Assembly: GCA_964598275.1 (NCBI GenBank)
Contig: CAZRAZ010000001.1
Coordinates: forward strand, 6,619 to 70,618
Length of the DNA: 64,000 nt
Direction: 5' to 3'
Source: JAHIEZ01 sp964598275
GTDB lineage: Bacteria > Patescibacteriota > Microgenomatia > UBA12405
In this document: piece by piece, positions 22,787 to 31,682 of the stretch
How positions within the stretch are numbered: position 1 is the first letter of the stretch
Layout: every line of letters starts with the position of its first letter
The notes under the pieces: model-generated
The model's database searches: none
Seen by the model: the letters and a program-made list of their open reading frames with translations, nothing else
What the model was told of the DNA's origin: nothing
Made by a program: the position numbers and the translations under genes

Positions 22787-23704
22787 ATGGAGCAACACCC
22801 AATACCACAAAACATCAGCAGCTACGAATTTAAGCTGGTGGGCGATATGACCTTAAAACAGTTTTTGACACTGGCAGGAGGGATAGCTTTGGCTTTTTTG
22901 ATTAATTCGACCAAAATAATGGCGCTGATTCGATTTCCTTTAATGGCAGTATTTGCCGGAAGTGGCGTTGTATTAGCTTTTGTACCAATTGGAGGCAGAC
23001 CGGCATCTGTATGGCTAGGATCTTTTTTAAAATCGATATACTCCCCTACCATTTACACTTACAGAAAGAGCGAGGATGAAGAATGGATGGAGTGGAAAGC
23101 TAGACAGGGGCCGGGGGAAATCGGAACGATAGCATTGGATCAGGAAGAGGTGGTGATAAAAGACAAGAATAAAAACAAGATAAGAGATTTTCTTAATTCA
23201 CTACCGGTTAGCAAAAAAGGGAGGGTGAAAAAGAAAAAGAACGCCAAGGTAGCGACAGGGACAGATGAGGTGGTATTGCTTAGAGGCAGAAGAATTGAAG
23301 AAGATCAGATAAATAACGACAAAGAAAAGAAAGTGGCAGAAGATTGGCGGGGACAAAAAGCGTCTTTGGATTTGAAAAGAGAAAGGCTGGGAGCAACCGG
23401 AGAGTTGGTGCACGGAACAATTCCGATGCCAAGTATTCCGGAAATCCCGAATTTAGTGGTGGGAATGGTAACAGATAAGGAGGGGAAAATTGTGCCGGAT
23501 GCAATTGTGGAAATTCAGGATGAAAAAGGAAATCCAAGCCGGGTGCTAAAAACCAATTCTTTGGGGCAATTTAGAACCTCAACTCAACTATCAAACGGGA
23601 ATTACCTGATTATCGTCGAAAAGGAAGGGGTAAATTTTGACAGATCCAGTTTGGTGTTGACGGGGAAAATTGTGGAACCGATTAAAATAAGGGCAAAGGA
23701 GTAG
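22787..23704 (+). CDS. PrgI-like T4SS membrane protein with carboxypeptidase-regulatory-like C-terminus
   Basis: About 305 aa. The N-terminus (MEQHPIPQNISSYEFKLVG) and two following membrane helices (about 25-85) match PrgI/VirB3-type proteins, which sit in the inner membrane next to the VirB4 ATPase. A basic cytoplasmic linker follows. The C-terminal about 85 residues (LVVGMVTDKEGKIVPDAIVEIQDEKGNP) resemble a carboxypeptidase-regulatory-like beta sandwich, an addition not found in standard PrgI. The start could also be ATG 22730, which would add an acidic leader. It is the first gene of T4SS operon 1. Confidence 0.82.
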   Translation: MEQHPIPQNISSYEFKLVGDMTLKQFLTLAGGIALAFLINSTKIMALIRFPLMAVFAGSGVVLAFVPIGGRPASVWLGSFLKSIYSPTIYTYRKSEDEEWMEWKARQGPGEIGTIALDQEEVVIKDKNKNKIRDFLNSLPVSKKGRVKKKKNAKVATGTDEVVLLRGRRIEEDQINNDKEKKVAEDWRGQKASLDLKRERLGATGELVHGTIPMPSIPEIPNLVVGMVTDKEGKIVPDAIVEIQDEKGNPSRVLKTNSLGQFRTSTQLSNGNYLIIVEKEGVNFDRSSLVLTGKIVEPIKIRAKE

Positions 23705-23741
23705 AGGTGTATGATTAGAGTAGTATTTTGAGAACTAACAT

Positions 23742-24503
23742 ATGTCAAACGATACGCTAAAAATTGCCATCCGAGGAACAACTCAAGAACATTTGCCGAT
23801 TGAGGATGTGGTGGATGATATTGTCATTCTTAAAGATGGCAGTTGCGCTATGGTGATTCAATTATCTTCGGTTAACTTTGATTTGTTATCTGAAAGGGAA
23901 CAATCGGCTTTGGTTTTTGCTTACGGAGGAATATTAAATTCATTAACTTTTCCGATACAAATTGTAATCCATTCAAAAGCGAAGGATATCAGTACTTATC
24001 TAAAAAGGTTGCTTTTAATGGAGAGTAAGCAGACCAACGCCAAAATGAAGGAAAGAATTGTGTCTTACCGGAAATTTGTGGAAGAAACAGTGAGAAGAAA
24101 TGATGTGTTGTCTAAATTTTTTTACGTAGTAGTGCCTTTTTCGGTGTTGGAGATGGGAATAAAAAGCGCTAAAAGCCAGATATTAGGATCTTTGCCTTTG
24201 CCGGGGATGAAGAAAAACAGCCAAAAATTGCCTTTTTCGAAAGATTATATTTTGGAAAAGGCTAAAGCCAGTTTGGAACCCAAAAGAGATCATTTGATCA
24301 GATTATTTTCCAGGTTGGGGTTGGAAGCGAAGATGCTGGAAAGCAAGGAGTTAATTGAACTTTTTTACCGAATGTATAACGAGGAAGTGGCAACGGGGCA
24401 GAAGATACAGACTTTAAATTACGGATCTCCAATGGTAACGACAATGGAGGGGAGCAACAAGACTGAAGAGACAACAGAATCAGACGGAGGAGAAACAGAA
24501 TGA
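23742..24503 (+). CDS. T4SS protein resembling the VirB4/TraC N-terminal domain
   Basis: A 253-aa soluble protein. LPIEDVVDDIVILKDGSCAMVIQLSSVNF and the following SEREQSALVFAYGGILNSL, FPIQIVIHSKAKDI region match the N-terminal (non-ATPase) domain of TraC/VirB4 proteins, here encoded as a separate chain. No Walker motifs are present. It precedes the VirB4 ATPase gene and overlaps it by 4 bp, so the pair probably forms one functional unit on the cytoplasmic face of the secretion channel. Confidence 0.8.
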   Translation: MSNDTLKIAIRGTTQEHLPIEDVVDDIVILKDGSCAMVIQLSSVNFDLLSEREQSALVFAYGGILNSLTFPIQIVIHSKAKDISTYLKRLLLMESKQTNAKMKERIVSYRKFVEETVRRNDVLSKFFYVVVPFSVLEMGIKSAKSQILGSLPLPGMKKNSQKLPFSKDYILEKAKASLEPKRDHLIRLFSRLGLEAKMLESKELIELFYRMYNEEVATGQKIQTLNYGSPMVTTMEGSNKTEETTESDGGETE

Positions 24504-26974
24504 AAGTTAAATTTTTTGATAAATTAAAAGGAAAACCCCGTCAAACGGGGCAGGCCATCAGTCAAACGGGGCAGGCAAAAGCGACGGTACAAGAAAAGAC
24601 GAAAAACGAGAGAGCGTTTGAACAGGGATTGGTGTCGACCAAAGATATTATTGCACCATCGGCAGTTGAGGTTGATTTTTCCCATATCCGAGTTGGGGAA
24701 ATATATTATCGGACTTTATTTGTGGCGGCATATCCCCGGTTTGTGGGCTTAAATTGGCTGTCTCCTTTAATTAATTTTGACGCATCTTTGTCAGTGTCGA
24801 TGTATATTTACCCAACAGACGGAAAGGATGTTTTGGACGACCTAAGAAGAAAGGTGGCAGAAATGGAAGCAGAAATAAGTACTGATATCCAGAGAGGCAG
24901 AGTAGTGAATCCGGCTACTCAAGCAAAATTGGAAGACGCCTTGACTCTACAAAGGGAATTGGTAAAAGGCGAGGAAAGATTTTTTCAATTTGGACTGTAT
25001 GTAACAATTTCGGCAGAATCAATCGAAAGATTAAATCAAATTACAAAAAATTTGGAAGCTTCTTTAGGGTCGTTGATGATAGTGAGCAAGAGAGCCACCT
25101 TGCAGGCAGAAGAGGGTTTTGTGACGACCTTGCCTTTGTGTAACGATGTCTTAAATATAGCCAGAAATATGGACACGACATCGCTGGCAACAACTTTTCC
25201 TTTTGTGTCATCTGATTTGTCTGATGATAAAGGAATAATGTACGGCATCAACGAGCATAACGGATCCTTGGTGATTTTTGATCGATTCTCAATGCCAAAT
25301 TACAACTCGGTGGTGTTTGCTACTTCGGGAGTAGGAAAGTCATACATGATTAAACTGGAAACGATGAGGTCACTAATGATGGGAACAGACGTGATTGTGA
25401 TTGATCCGGAAAATGAGTATAAAATTTTGTGCGAAGCCATGGGAGGGCAATATATTGCCTTTGGTTATGGAGAAGAGTCGAAAATTAATCCGTTTGATCT
25501 GACACTGGCAGAGGAAAAAGGTGAAAATGCGTTGAACACAAAGATATTGGCTTTACACAAACTGTTTAAGGTGATGATAGGCGAGATGGATCCAATTGAG
25601 GAATCAATATTAGATAAAGCTTTGATGGCGGCTTATAAGGCGAAGGGAATTACCCCTGATCCGGAAAGTCAAAAAGGAGAAGCCCCGCTAATTGAGGATT
25701 TGTATAAGTCGTTGATAGGGATGGAAGATCAAAAAGCGCAAAGCTTGGCGGCCAGATTGGAAAAATATATTAAAGGTTCTTTCGCCGGTATTTTTAATCA
25801 AAAAACAACAGTTGATTTGAGAAATAAATTGGTTGTATTTGGGATTAGAAATCTAGAAGACAGTTTGAGACCGATAGCAATGCATATTATTCTTGACTAC
25901 ATTTGGACGACAGTTAAGAAAGATTTGAAAAAAAGAATTTTGGTGGTGGATGAGGCGTGGTATTTGATGCAACACGATGATTCGGCGGCGTTTTTGAGAG
26001 GAATTATTAAGAGAGGACGAAAATATTTTTTGGGAACAACCACCATAACTCAAGATGTGGATGATTTTTTGCAAACACCATACGGAAAAGAGATTGTAAC
26101 TAATAGCGCAATCCAAATTTTGTTAAAACAACATAGCGCGGCGATTGATAAGGTGGGAGAGATTTTTTATCTGTCGGAGGGGGAAAAACAATTGCTGTTG
26201 GCAGCCGATAAAGGAGAGGGTATCTTTTTTGCCGGACAAAATCATGTGGCAATACAGGTAATTGCGTCGGAAGAGGAACATAATTTAATTACATCAAATC
26301 CACAAGACTTGATAGAGCAAAAAAAGGCGGTGGACAAAAAAATGGCAGAAATTAAAAGAAAAAAACCGGAATTGGGGACACGGATAAATAATGAGGATTT
26401 GGAGGCGCAAGTGAGGACACCGACACCAGGTATCGTCCCGATGGACATCGGGGCTGACGTGGCAAGCCCAGTTCGATTGACTCCAACTCCAACTCCAACT
26501 CCAACAAAAGACGATACTTTGGCTGACAATAGGATGCCAATAAAAACCGAAGTGGTTGAGAAAGATGAGACAAAGCCTGCCGATGGAGAAAAAGTAGAAA
26601 TAAAAACGGTGGGGGTAGAAGCTGATTTGGAAAAAAGAATTAAGGAAATGGAGGAGGAAGAAGATAAAAAAATAAGTGAGCAAAAGAAACAGGAAACAGA
26701 AAGCAAACCCGGTTTGGGAGGAAAAGGAGTATTGTTTGGCGGAGACGGAGAGACAAACAGATTTTATCCACCAAAGGTAGAAACGGTTAATCCTTTTGGT
26801 CAAAAAAGTAATTTAGCGGCGGGAATGAATAAACCGGTTTATATTAAAAAAATCAAGGAAAAAATTTTTCCCCAACCACCACAACTGACAAAAAAACCGA
26901 GTGTGGAGTTTATAAAAAAAGAGGAAACTGGAAAGGGAAAATTGGATTACGACAAGCTACTGGGAAATGAATAG
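24500..26974 (+). CDS. virB4: VirB4/TraC-family T4SS ATPase
   Basis: An 824-aa conjugation/secretion ATPase. The N-terminal domain starts after a short linker; Walker A is ATSGVGKS (274-281) and Walker B is RILVVDEAW with Asp484-Glu485. The following TTITQDVDDFL and LLKQHSAAIDKV segments are typical of VirB4/TrwK. The last about 200 residues are charged and disordered, with a Thr-Pro repeat encoded by four CCAACT units near 26480 and a small hairpin at 26436-26453. A repeated palindrome at 24536-24575 adds an RQTGQAISQTGQAK-type peptide near the N-terminus. GGAGGAG just upstream is a clear Shine-Dalgarno. Confidence 0.93.
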   Translation: MKVKFFDKLKGKPRQTGQAISQTGQAKATVQEKTKNERAFEQGLVSTKDIIAPSAVEVDFSHIRVGEIYYRTLFVAAYPRFVGLNWLSPLINFDASLSVSMYIYPTDGKDVLDDLRRKVAEMEAEISTDIQRGRVVNPATQAKLEDALTLQRELVKGEERFFQFGLYVTISAESIERLNQITKNLEASLGSLMIVSKRATLQAEEGFVTTLPLCNDVLNIARNMDTTSLATTFPFVSSDLSDDKGIMYGINEHNGSLVIFDRFSMPNYNSVVFATSGVGKSYMIKLETMRSLMMGTDVIVIDPENEYKILCEAMGGQYIAFGYGEESKINPFDLTLAEEKGENALNTKILALHKLFKVMIGEMDPIEESILDKALMAAYKAKGITPDPESQKGEAPLIEDLYKSLIGMEDQKAQSLAARLEKYIKGSFAGIFNQKTTVDLRNKLVVFGIRNLEDSLRPIAMHIILDYIWTTVKKDLKKRILVVDEAWYLMQHDDSAAFLRGIIKRGRKYFLGTTTITQDVDDFLQTPYGKEIVTNSAIQILLKQHSAAIDKVGEIFYLSEGEKQLLLAADKGEGIFFAGQNHVAIQVIASEEEHNLITSNPQDLIEQKKAVDKKMAEIKRKKPELGTRINNEDLEAQVRTPTPGIVPMDIGADVASPVRLTPTPTPTPTKDDTLADNRMPIKTEVVEKDETKPADGEKVEIKTVGVEADLEKRIKEMEEEEDKKISEQKKQETESKPGLGGKGVLFGGDGETNRFYPPKVETVNPFGQKSNLAAGMNKPVYIKKIKEKIFPQPPQLTKKPSVEFIKKEETGKGKLDYDKLLGNE
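24536..24575. repeat. Short repeated palindrome in the virB4 N-terminus
   Basis: CCCCG-TCAAA-CGGGG (24536-24550) forms a hairpin, and GTCAAACGGGGCAGG is repeated at 24561-24575. The pair encodes two TGQA units in a linker before the conserved VirB4 domain. Confidence 0.6.
26436..26453. repeat. Hairpin in the virB4 tail
   Basis: CCCGATG (26437-26443) and CATCGGG (26446-26452) are perfect arms with a 2-base loop inside coding sequence for a disordered tail, encoding a VPMDIGAD-type peptide. Confidence 0.55.
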
Positions 26975-27000
26975 AACGGAAATGATTGCTATAATTTGGT

Positions 27001-29727
27001 ATGGCTGAGAGTGATATTGACACAAAAAACAGAACAAACTTGAAAAATTGGGTAGTGGCTTATAGAACTGTGGGGGATGTGCTTTATTCATTGGGTGAAA
27101 TAGCCAAGGGAGGGAAAATTGAGGATGAGGAACAGCTTGCCAATCTACAAAGGGCGGTTGATACCTTACTAGGAGACAAAAGCAAGGATGTATCCAAAAA
27201 TGCAAAAGAACTTTTAGAGGTTTTGTCCGGAATGGATTCAAGTGAAGAGATAGAGGTTGAGAGTGAAGAAAATGAGGACAAAATGGAATCAAGAGTGCCT
27301 GATAATTTGGAGGAGTTGGTGGCAGAATACGAACTGGCTCTAAAGGAAAAAGACGAAGCAAGAAGAATAAGGCTGGAAAGGGCGATAGTGAAAAAGACAG
27401 GAATGGGGGTGGAAGAATATATAACGCGGCTTAAAGAAATGGCGAGAGAAGCGAAGGAGGGTGTGGTCGAGACGGAAGAAGAGAGGACAGTCAAGAGTGA
27501 ACCGGTGGCAGAAGAAAAAAAGGCTGATTTTGTACCGAAAGCAGAAGCAACTGAAAATCCGAAAGATGATTTGGGGATAGAACCAAAACCAGAGATAAGA
27601 GAGGTACTTTTGGCTTCGGGAATAAGCGAGGTGGATGCAGAAAAAATGATGGCAAAAATAAGAGAAGAGAGCGCGAGAGAAAAGGTTGATATGCAGAGGG
27701 TAAGAGTGGAAGCAGGAAGGATGGCAATCTCAAACCGGCTTGATGAAAGGGCAGTAGACAGGATAGTGCAAACAGTAGAAGAAAAGGTGGCTACGGTTAG
27801 ATTAGAAAAGGAAGCAGAAATAATTGCGGTAGGTTTTGCTGCCGAAATGGAAGCTGGCGGGATAAGAACAGACAAGAAAAATTTGGCTGAAGAGATAATG
27901 GCGTGCTGGAGAGGAAATGAAAGTTTGGAGATGAGAAAGACTGTGCCAAAAATTGGACAAACCGAGGGAGAAATAGAAGAGACGGCAACAGCGGTGGCGA
28001 TAAGAAAGGCAGACCAGAGAGTCATAGCGATGGCAGAAAATAATAGAGGAGCGGTGGAAACGGTAAGACTAAAAGAAGTGAGAGAAGAAATTATCAGGAG
28101 TATAGGAACGGCAGATAAAGACGGAAAAGAAAAAGTGGAAGCGGTGGAGAATTATGCAAGATTTGTAACTGATATTTACAAAGATAATCCAGTGTCAAAA
28201 TACAGAGTAAGGGTGATGATGGAAAGTCCTTTAAGACCGGGGGCGACAGAAAGAGGGTTCAACAGAACAGAGGTATTAGTGGATTTGATAGGCAGGGGCG
28301 GAATGGAGGAGAGAATAAGACAATTTGGAGAATTTAGAGGATTAATCAAAAATTTTGGGGCTAGCGATAAGGTGGATGCAAGCCGGACAGTAAATGAGCT
28401 TTTTAGATGGTTGCAACATGATCCAGAAGCAGTTTTTCAGATAGAAGCAGTCAGAAACAGAATTGCCTGGGCTCAAAATTGGGGAGATAAAATAATTGGG
28501 ATATTTAAGCCGGGGGGAATAGACAATCTATTTTTGGATGTAAGCCAGAAAATAGTCAATCAACCATTTTTTCAGTTTGTAAATGAAACCAGCATATTGA
28601 TGTCAGGAGGAAAAAGTTTTAGCGAAGCCTTGGGTATTACCTTAAAAAGCTTGATAACAAACGGCAAGGTGGTAGCTGGAGCAGCGGCAAAAGAAGGGGC
28701 GGCGGCGGCGGCAGGGACAGTAGCGGCGGCAGGGACAGCAGGGGCGAGAGCAGTGGCAACGGTATTATCCGGACCTTTGGCGCCAGTGGTGGCCGTGGTA
28801 GCGGCGGCGGCAACAGTAGTAATACCGGTAGTTAAAAAGATAGGAAAAGCAGTGTTTGGTTTTCTTGAACGGATGGGATTGACATTGGGAATAAAAAAAT
28901 GGATGAAAGAAAAATTTGGAAAATTGGGAGGATGGGTAATGGGAGCGGGGATGGTTGTGGGGACAGCATTTCTGGGAATTGGAGGAATTTTGACAGCAAC
29001 ACTGGCAGGAGTGACCGGAATTGCAATGGTGGTCTTAGCTCCGATATTATTGATTGTAGCGTTGATGCTTTTTTTGGCAGGACCAATGGTTTCAAGCGTG
29101 GTACCACCGGTGAATTTGGGAGCAGGGATGGAGGCAGAATATGATCCAACGGCACCGCCGTTGGTGGCAGGGAAAATAGAAAAGTGCGCCAACGGGAAAA
29201 CCAACGCCAGTGTGGAAGAAAGAGTGGATATGAAAATAAAACAGAACGAAGGGCCGTGGGCAGACATGTTATTACCCGGTGGTTGTAAATTTCGCAATAA
29301 AGGGTGTGGGCCGGTGGCAGCATCAAAAATATTGATTAAAAAAGACAAGGATTTAACGCCTGATTATTTGGTGTATGAACCAGGGTCGGCTTATAGCACA
29401 ATGGGGTGTGACGGATCGAGTTTGTCACAAGCGGAGTTGACGATAGAGAAACATATGGGAAAGGTTGTAACCCGAGAGTCTTCAACCATGATATGTAATA
29501 AACAATCTATTGCTGATTGGATTTGCCAAGACAAAATAGTAATGGTATTGGCTAATTTTTATGCCAACGATGAATTAAGATTAGTAGGACATTATTTTTT
29601 GGCAGTAGAATATAAAAATGGCGAGATTTATTCAGCTGATCCTATTTTTGAGGATGGAGCGGTGCTGGATGGAGAGGCAAAAGCTGGTCATGTGCAGGCA
29701 ATTAGAGAGTGTATGACTATTGATTAA
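27001..29727 (+). CDS. Large T4SS-associated membrane protein with a C39-like cysteine peptidase domain
   Basis: 908 aa in three parts. Residues 1 to about 530 are soluble, highly charged and helical. Residues about 555-700 are Ala/Gly/Val-rich and hydrophobic, with several membrane helices, a layout like VirB6-type channel proteins. Residues about 720-908 look like a papain-fold peptidase of the C39 type: Cys769 in KGCGPVAASKIL, His864 in VGHYFLAVEY and Asp880 in SADPIF give the expected catalytic order and spacing. The peptidase could cut peptidoglycan or a peptide substrate outside the membrane. TATAAT (26990-26995) inside the 3' end of virB4's flank gives the gene its own leaderless promoter. 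It is followed by two small membrane proteins. Confidence 0.78.
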   Translation: MAESDIDTKNRTNLKNWVVAYRTVGDVLYSLGEIAKGGKIEDEEQLANLQRAVDTLLGDKSKDVSKNAKELLEVLSGMDSSEEIEVESEENEDKMESRVPDNLEELVAEYELALKEKDEARRIRLERAIVKKTGMGVEEYITRLKEMAREAKEGVVETEEERTVKSEPVAEEKKADFVPKAEATENPKDDLGIEPKPEIREVLLASGISEVDAEKMMAKIREESAREKVDMQRVRVEAGRMAISNRLDERAVDRIVQTVEEKVATVRLEKEAEIIAVGFAAEMEAGGIRTDKKNLAEEIMACWRGNESLEMRKTVPKIGQTEGEIEETATAVAIRKADQRVIAMAENNRGAVETVRLKEVREEIIRSIGTADKDGKEKVEAVENYARFVTDIYKDNPVSKYRVRVMMESPLRPGATERGFNRTEVLVDLIGRGGMEERIRQFGEFRGLIKNFGASDKVDASRTVNELFRWLQHDPEAVFQIEAVRNRIAWAQNWGDKIIGIFKPGGIDNLFLDVSQKIVNQPFFQFVNETSILMSGGKSFSEALGITLKSLITNGKVVAGAAAKEGAAAAAGTVAAAGTAGARAVATVLSGPLAPVVAVVAAAATVVIPVVKKIGKAVFGFLERMGLTLGIKKWMKEKFGKLGGWVMGAGMVVGTAFLGIGGILTATLAGVTGIAMVVLAPILLIVALMLFLAGPMVSSVVPPVNLGAGMEAEYDPTAPPLVAGKIEKCANGKTNASVEERVDMKIKQNEGPWADMLLPGGCKFRNKGCGPVAASKILIKKDKDLTPDYLVYEPGSAYSTMGCDGSSLSQAELTIEKHMGKVVTRESSTMICNKQSIADWICQDKIVMVLANFYANDELRLVGHYFLAVEYKNGEIYSADPIFEDGAVLDGEAKAGHVQAIRECMTID

Positions 29728-29730
29728 AAA

Positions 29731-30180
29731 ATGAAAAATAAAATAAAAATAATCGTGATGGCGGTAGCAGTATTGTTGCTTTTGATTTTGACAATTATTT
29801 TTGGAGGGGAGAAAAAGACGGATGAGGACAAGATAATTGAAGAAAGAAAGGAGACTGAAAGAAATTGGACTTTGGAAAGATTAAAAACTGTACCAAAAGT
29901 TGAGGACGAAGAAGAGGATGATCCGTCAAAAGGAACGGGTGTACTTTATATCAGTCCAACAAAAGATGAATATGATGAAGCGATGGCAATTGCAAAAATC
30001 AGGGATGAGTCCCCTATTGAGACGGATGATTTTAAAGTTTTTTTCGATTACAAAACAAATTTAGTTACGGTGGATTTTACTGATAAAGAAAATGAAGGGA
30101 ATTTGGAAATCTTTGAAGATTGGAAATTTGAAGAAGGTTATAACATAATCGACGACAAATATTGGAAAACAAACTTATGA
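29731..30180 (+). CDS. Hypothetical membrane-anchored protein of the T4SS operon
   Basis: A 149-aa protein with an N-terminal membrane anchor (IIVMAVAVLLLLILTIIFG) followed by a very acidic extracytoplasmic part. No family is recognised. It starts 3 bp after the peptidase-domain gene and its stop overlaps the next ATG, so it belongs to the same operon and may be a small accessory subunit of the channel. Confidence 0.65.
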   Translation: MKNKIKIIVMAVAVLLLLILTIIFGGEKKTDEDKIIEERKETERNWTLERLKTVPKVEDEEEDDPSKGTGVLYISPTKDEYDEAMAIAKIRDESPIETDDFKVFFDYKTNLVTVDFTDKENEGNLEIFEDWKFEEGYNIIDDKYWKTNL

Positions 30181-30278
30181 AGAAATGGATGGTTAAAAAT
30201 CAAGTAGTGGTGGTACTGATAGTAATTATCGTGGTAATGCTGATATTAAAGTGGAAATATGGGTATAGAGGAGAGTGA
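30177..30278 (+). CDS. 33-aa single-pass membrane protein
   Basis: ATG 30177 overlaps the preceding TGA (ATGA). The frame encodes MKKWMVKNQ, one hydrophobic helix (VVVVLIVIIVVMLIL) and KWKYGYRGE. The positively charged ends and coupled start make it look like a real microprotein at the end of T4SS operon 1. Its stop directly abuts the convergent dnaN stop. Confidence 0.5.
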   Translation: MKKWMVKNQVVVVLIVIIVVMLILKWKYGYRGE

Positions 30279-31403
30279 TCAATCCTGAAGGCGGACCGGC
30301 ATAATGATGTGGGTGAAGTCGGGATCTGACTGATCATGAAAGAAACCGGGGGTAAGAGATTCGTTTAATTCAATGACTATTTCTTCACCCCGGCAAGCAT
30401 CGATAAATTCAGAGACAAACTTGTAGTTAAAGGCAATTTCGAGAGGTTCACCTTCAACCCGGGCATCGACAATGGCTTGATTTTGACCAACCTGGGGAGC
30501 GTTGGCAGAAAGAGTGAGATTATCTTTACCAACGGTAAATTTGACAACATTAGCAGACTGACTGGCAAAAACAGAGGCGATTTTGACGGCTTGAGAAAAC
30601 TCGTCTTTGTTTAAAAAGATCTTAGTTAAATAAGACTCGGGAATGATGCGTTGGTAGTCGGGATAGTCCCCTTCTATAAGGCGGGAAACCAACTCCAGAT
30701 CCTCCAGGACGAAGACAATTTGGTTACCATCGGTAGTTTGACCGAGAGTGAGTTGTTTTTCGTTTTTAGACAGTTTAGTGATTTCGACCAAAGAGCGGGC
30801 GGGAATAAGAAGAGTGAGAGAGTCTTTGTCGGTTTTAAGATTTAGAGGTTTTTCTAATTTGAGATTTTTGAAAGAGAGGCGAAAACCATCGGTGGCGGCC
30901 AAAAGAAGACTGTTTTGACTAAAACGACAAAGAACAGCAGTTAAAACAGGACGGGAATCATCGATGGCAGAGGCAAAGGCGACTTGAGAAACGGCTTGGG
31001 CCAGTTTTGGTAAATCCAGTTGAATGGCGGTTTTGGAATCGAGGGTAGGAATCTCCGGAAAGTCAACAACGGGAGAAGTGGTAAAAGAGGATTGAGCTTT
31101 TGAAGAGGAAAGATGGAGAAGCGATTTGTCGTCCAGAGAAAGATTAATAGTTTCGGAGGGAAGATAAGAGACAAATTCGGAAATTTCTTTAACGGGGACA
31201 GCCAGACTGCCTTCTTCTTTTATCTTGGCACCAATCCAGTAGTTAATACCAATTTCTAAATTAGTGGCAGAAAGTTTGAGCCGACCATTGTCGGTTGATA
31301 AAAGAGCGTGACTTAAAATGGGCAATTGATTTTTAAGGGAGACGAAACGGGAGATGTGGGAAAGAGCAAGGTTTAGGTTGGATTGTAAAAGGGATAATTT
31401 CAT
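30279..31403 (-). CDS. dnaN: DNA polymerase III beta subunit (sliding clamp)
   Basis: A 374-aa ring-clamp subunit that tethers the replicase to DNA. The N-terminus MKLSLLQSNLNLALSHISRFV and the three repeated domains are recognisable (LPILSHALLST in domain 1, VDFPEIP before domain 2, the hydrophobic partner-binding region at the C-terminus) and the protein ends in THIIMPVRLQD, the family's HxVMPMR-like terminus. Full length. It lies downstream of dnaA on the same strand with 279 bp of DnaA-box-containing DNA between them. TATAAT at 31413-31418 (minus strand) ends 9 nt before the ATG, so it has its own promoter. Confidence 0.96.
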   Translation of the reverse strand: MKLSLLQSNLNLALSHISRFVSLKNQLPILSHALLSTDNGRLKLSATNLEIGINYWIGAKIKEEGSLAVPVKEISEFVSYLPSETINLSLDDKSLLHLSSSKAQSSFTTSPVVDFPEIPTLDSKTAIQLDLPKLAQAVSQVAFASAIDDSRPVLTAVLCRFSQNSLLLAATDGFRLSFKNLKLEKPLNLKTDKDSLTLLIPARSLVEITKLSKNEKQLTLGQTTDGNQIVFVLEDLELVSRLIEGDYPDYQRIIPESYLTKIFLNKDEFSQAVKIASVFASQSANVVKFTVGKDNLTLSANAPQVGQNQAIVDARVEGEPLEIAFNYKFVSEFIDACRGEEIVIELNESLTPGFFHDQSDPDFTHIIMPVRLQD

Positions 31404-31682
31404 GATTGTCTGATTATAAAATATTAAATTGAAATATAGTAGCTTTAGTAGTAGGGGTGGTTAATAAGTTGGTAAGTTAAAAAGTTTAATAGCAGCTGTG
31501 GTGAAAGGTGGCAAAAGGCAAGGGTGAAGAAGTGGGTGATGTTTGAAAGACAGGAGAAAAAAAGAAGGTTTGTCTTATAAGGATAGGTTTGATTTGGGTA
31601 AGTTTCGGTTGAAAAGCGGGAGATGAAGTGTGGATAAAATTGTGGATAAATGAAGGTTTTGTGGATAAGCATAGACAAGGTT
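31404..31682. other. Probable replication origin region between dnaA and dnaN
   Basis: This 279-bp stretch holds three perfect DnaA boxes in the same orientation, TGTGGATAA at 31629-31637, 31641-31649 and 31660-31668, immediately beyond the dnaA stop. A near match (GGTGGATAA) lies at 31731 inside dnaA. The rest is AT-rich and holds the dnaN promoter. With the extra box at 33128 upstream of dnaA, this looks like a bipartite oriC flanking dnaA. Confidence 0.7.

Noticed and set aside
26479..26503. CCAACT tandem repeat as a possible regulatory microsatellite
   Set aside because: It is in frame and encodes a Thr-Pro linker within the disordered tail of VirB4, an ordinary coding repeat.
27084..28025. 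Long antisense frame opposite the T4SS peptidase-domain gene
   Set aside because: It is a 313-codon Ser/Thr/Leu-rich shadow of a Lys/Glu-rich coding strand, with no ribosome-binding site or recognisable motif.
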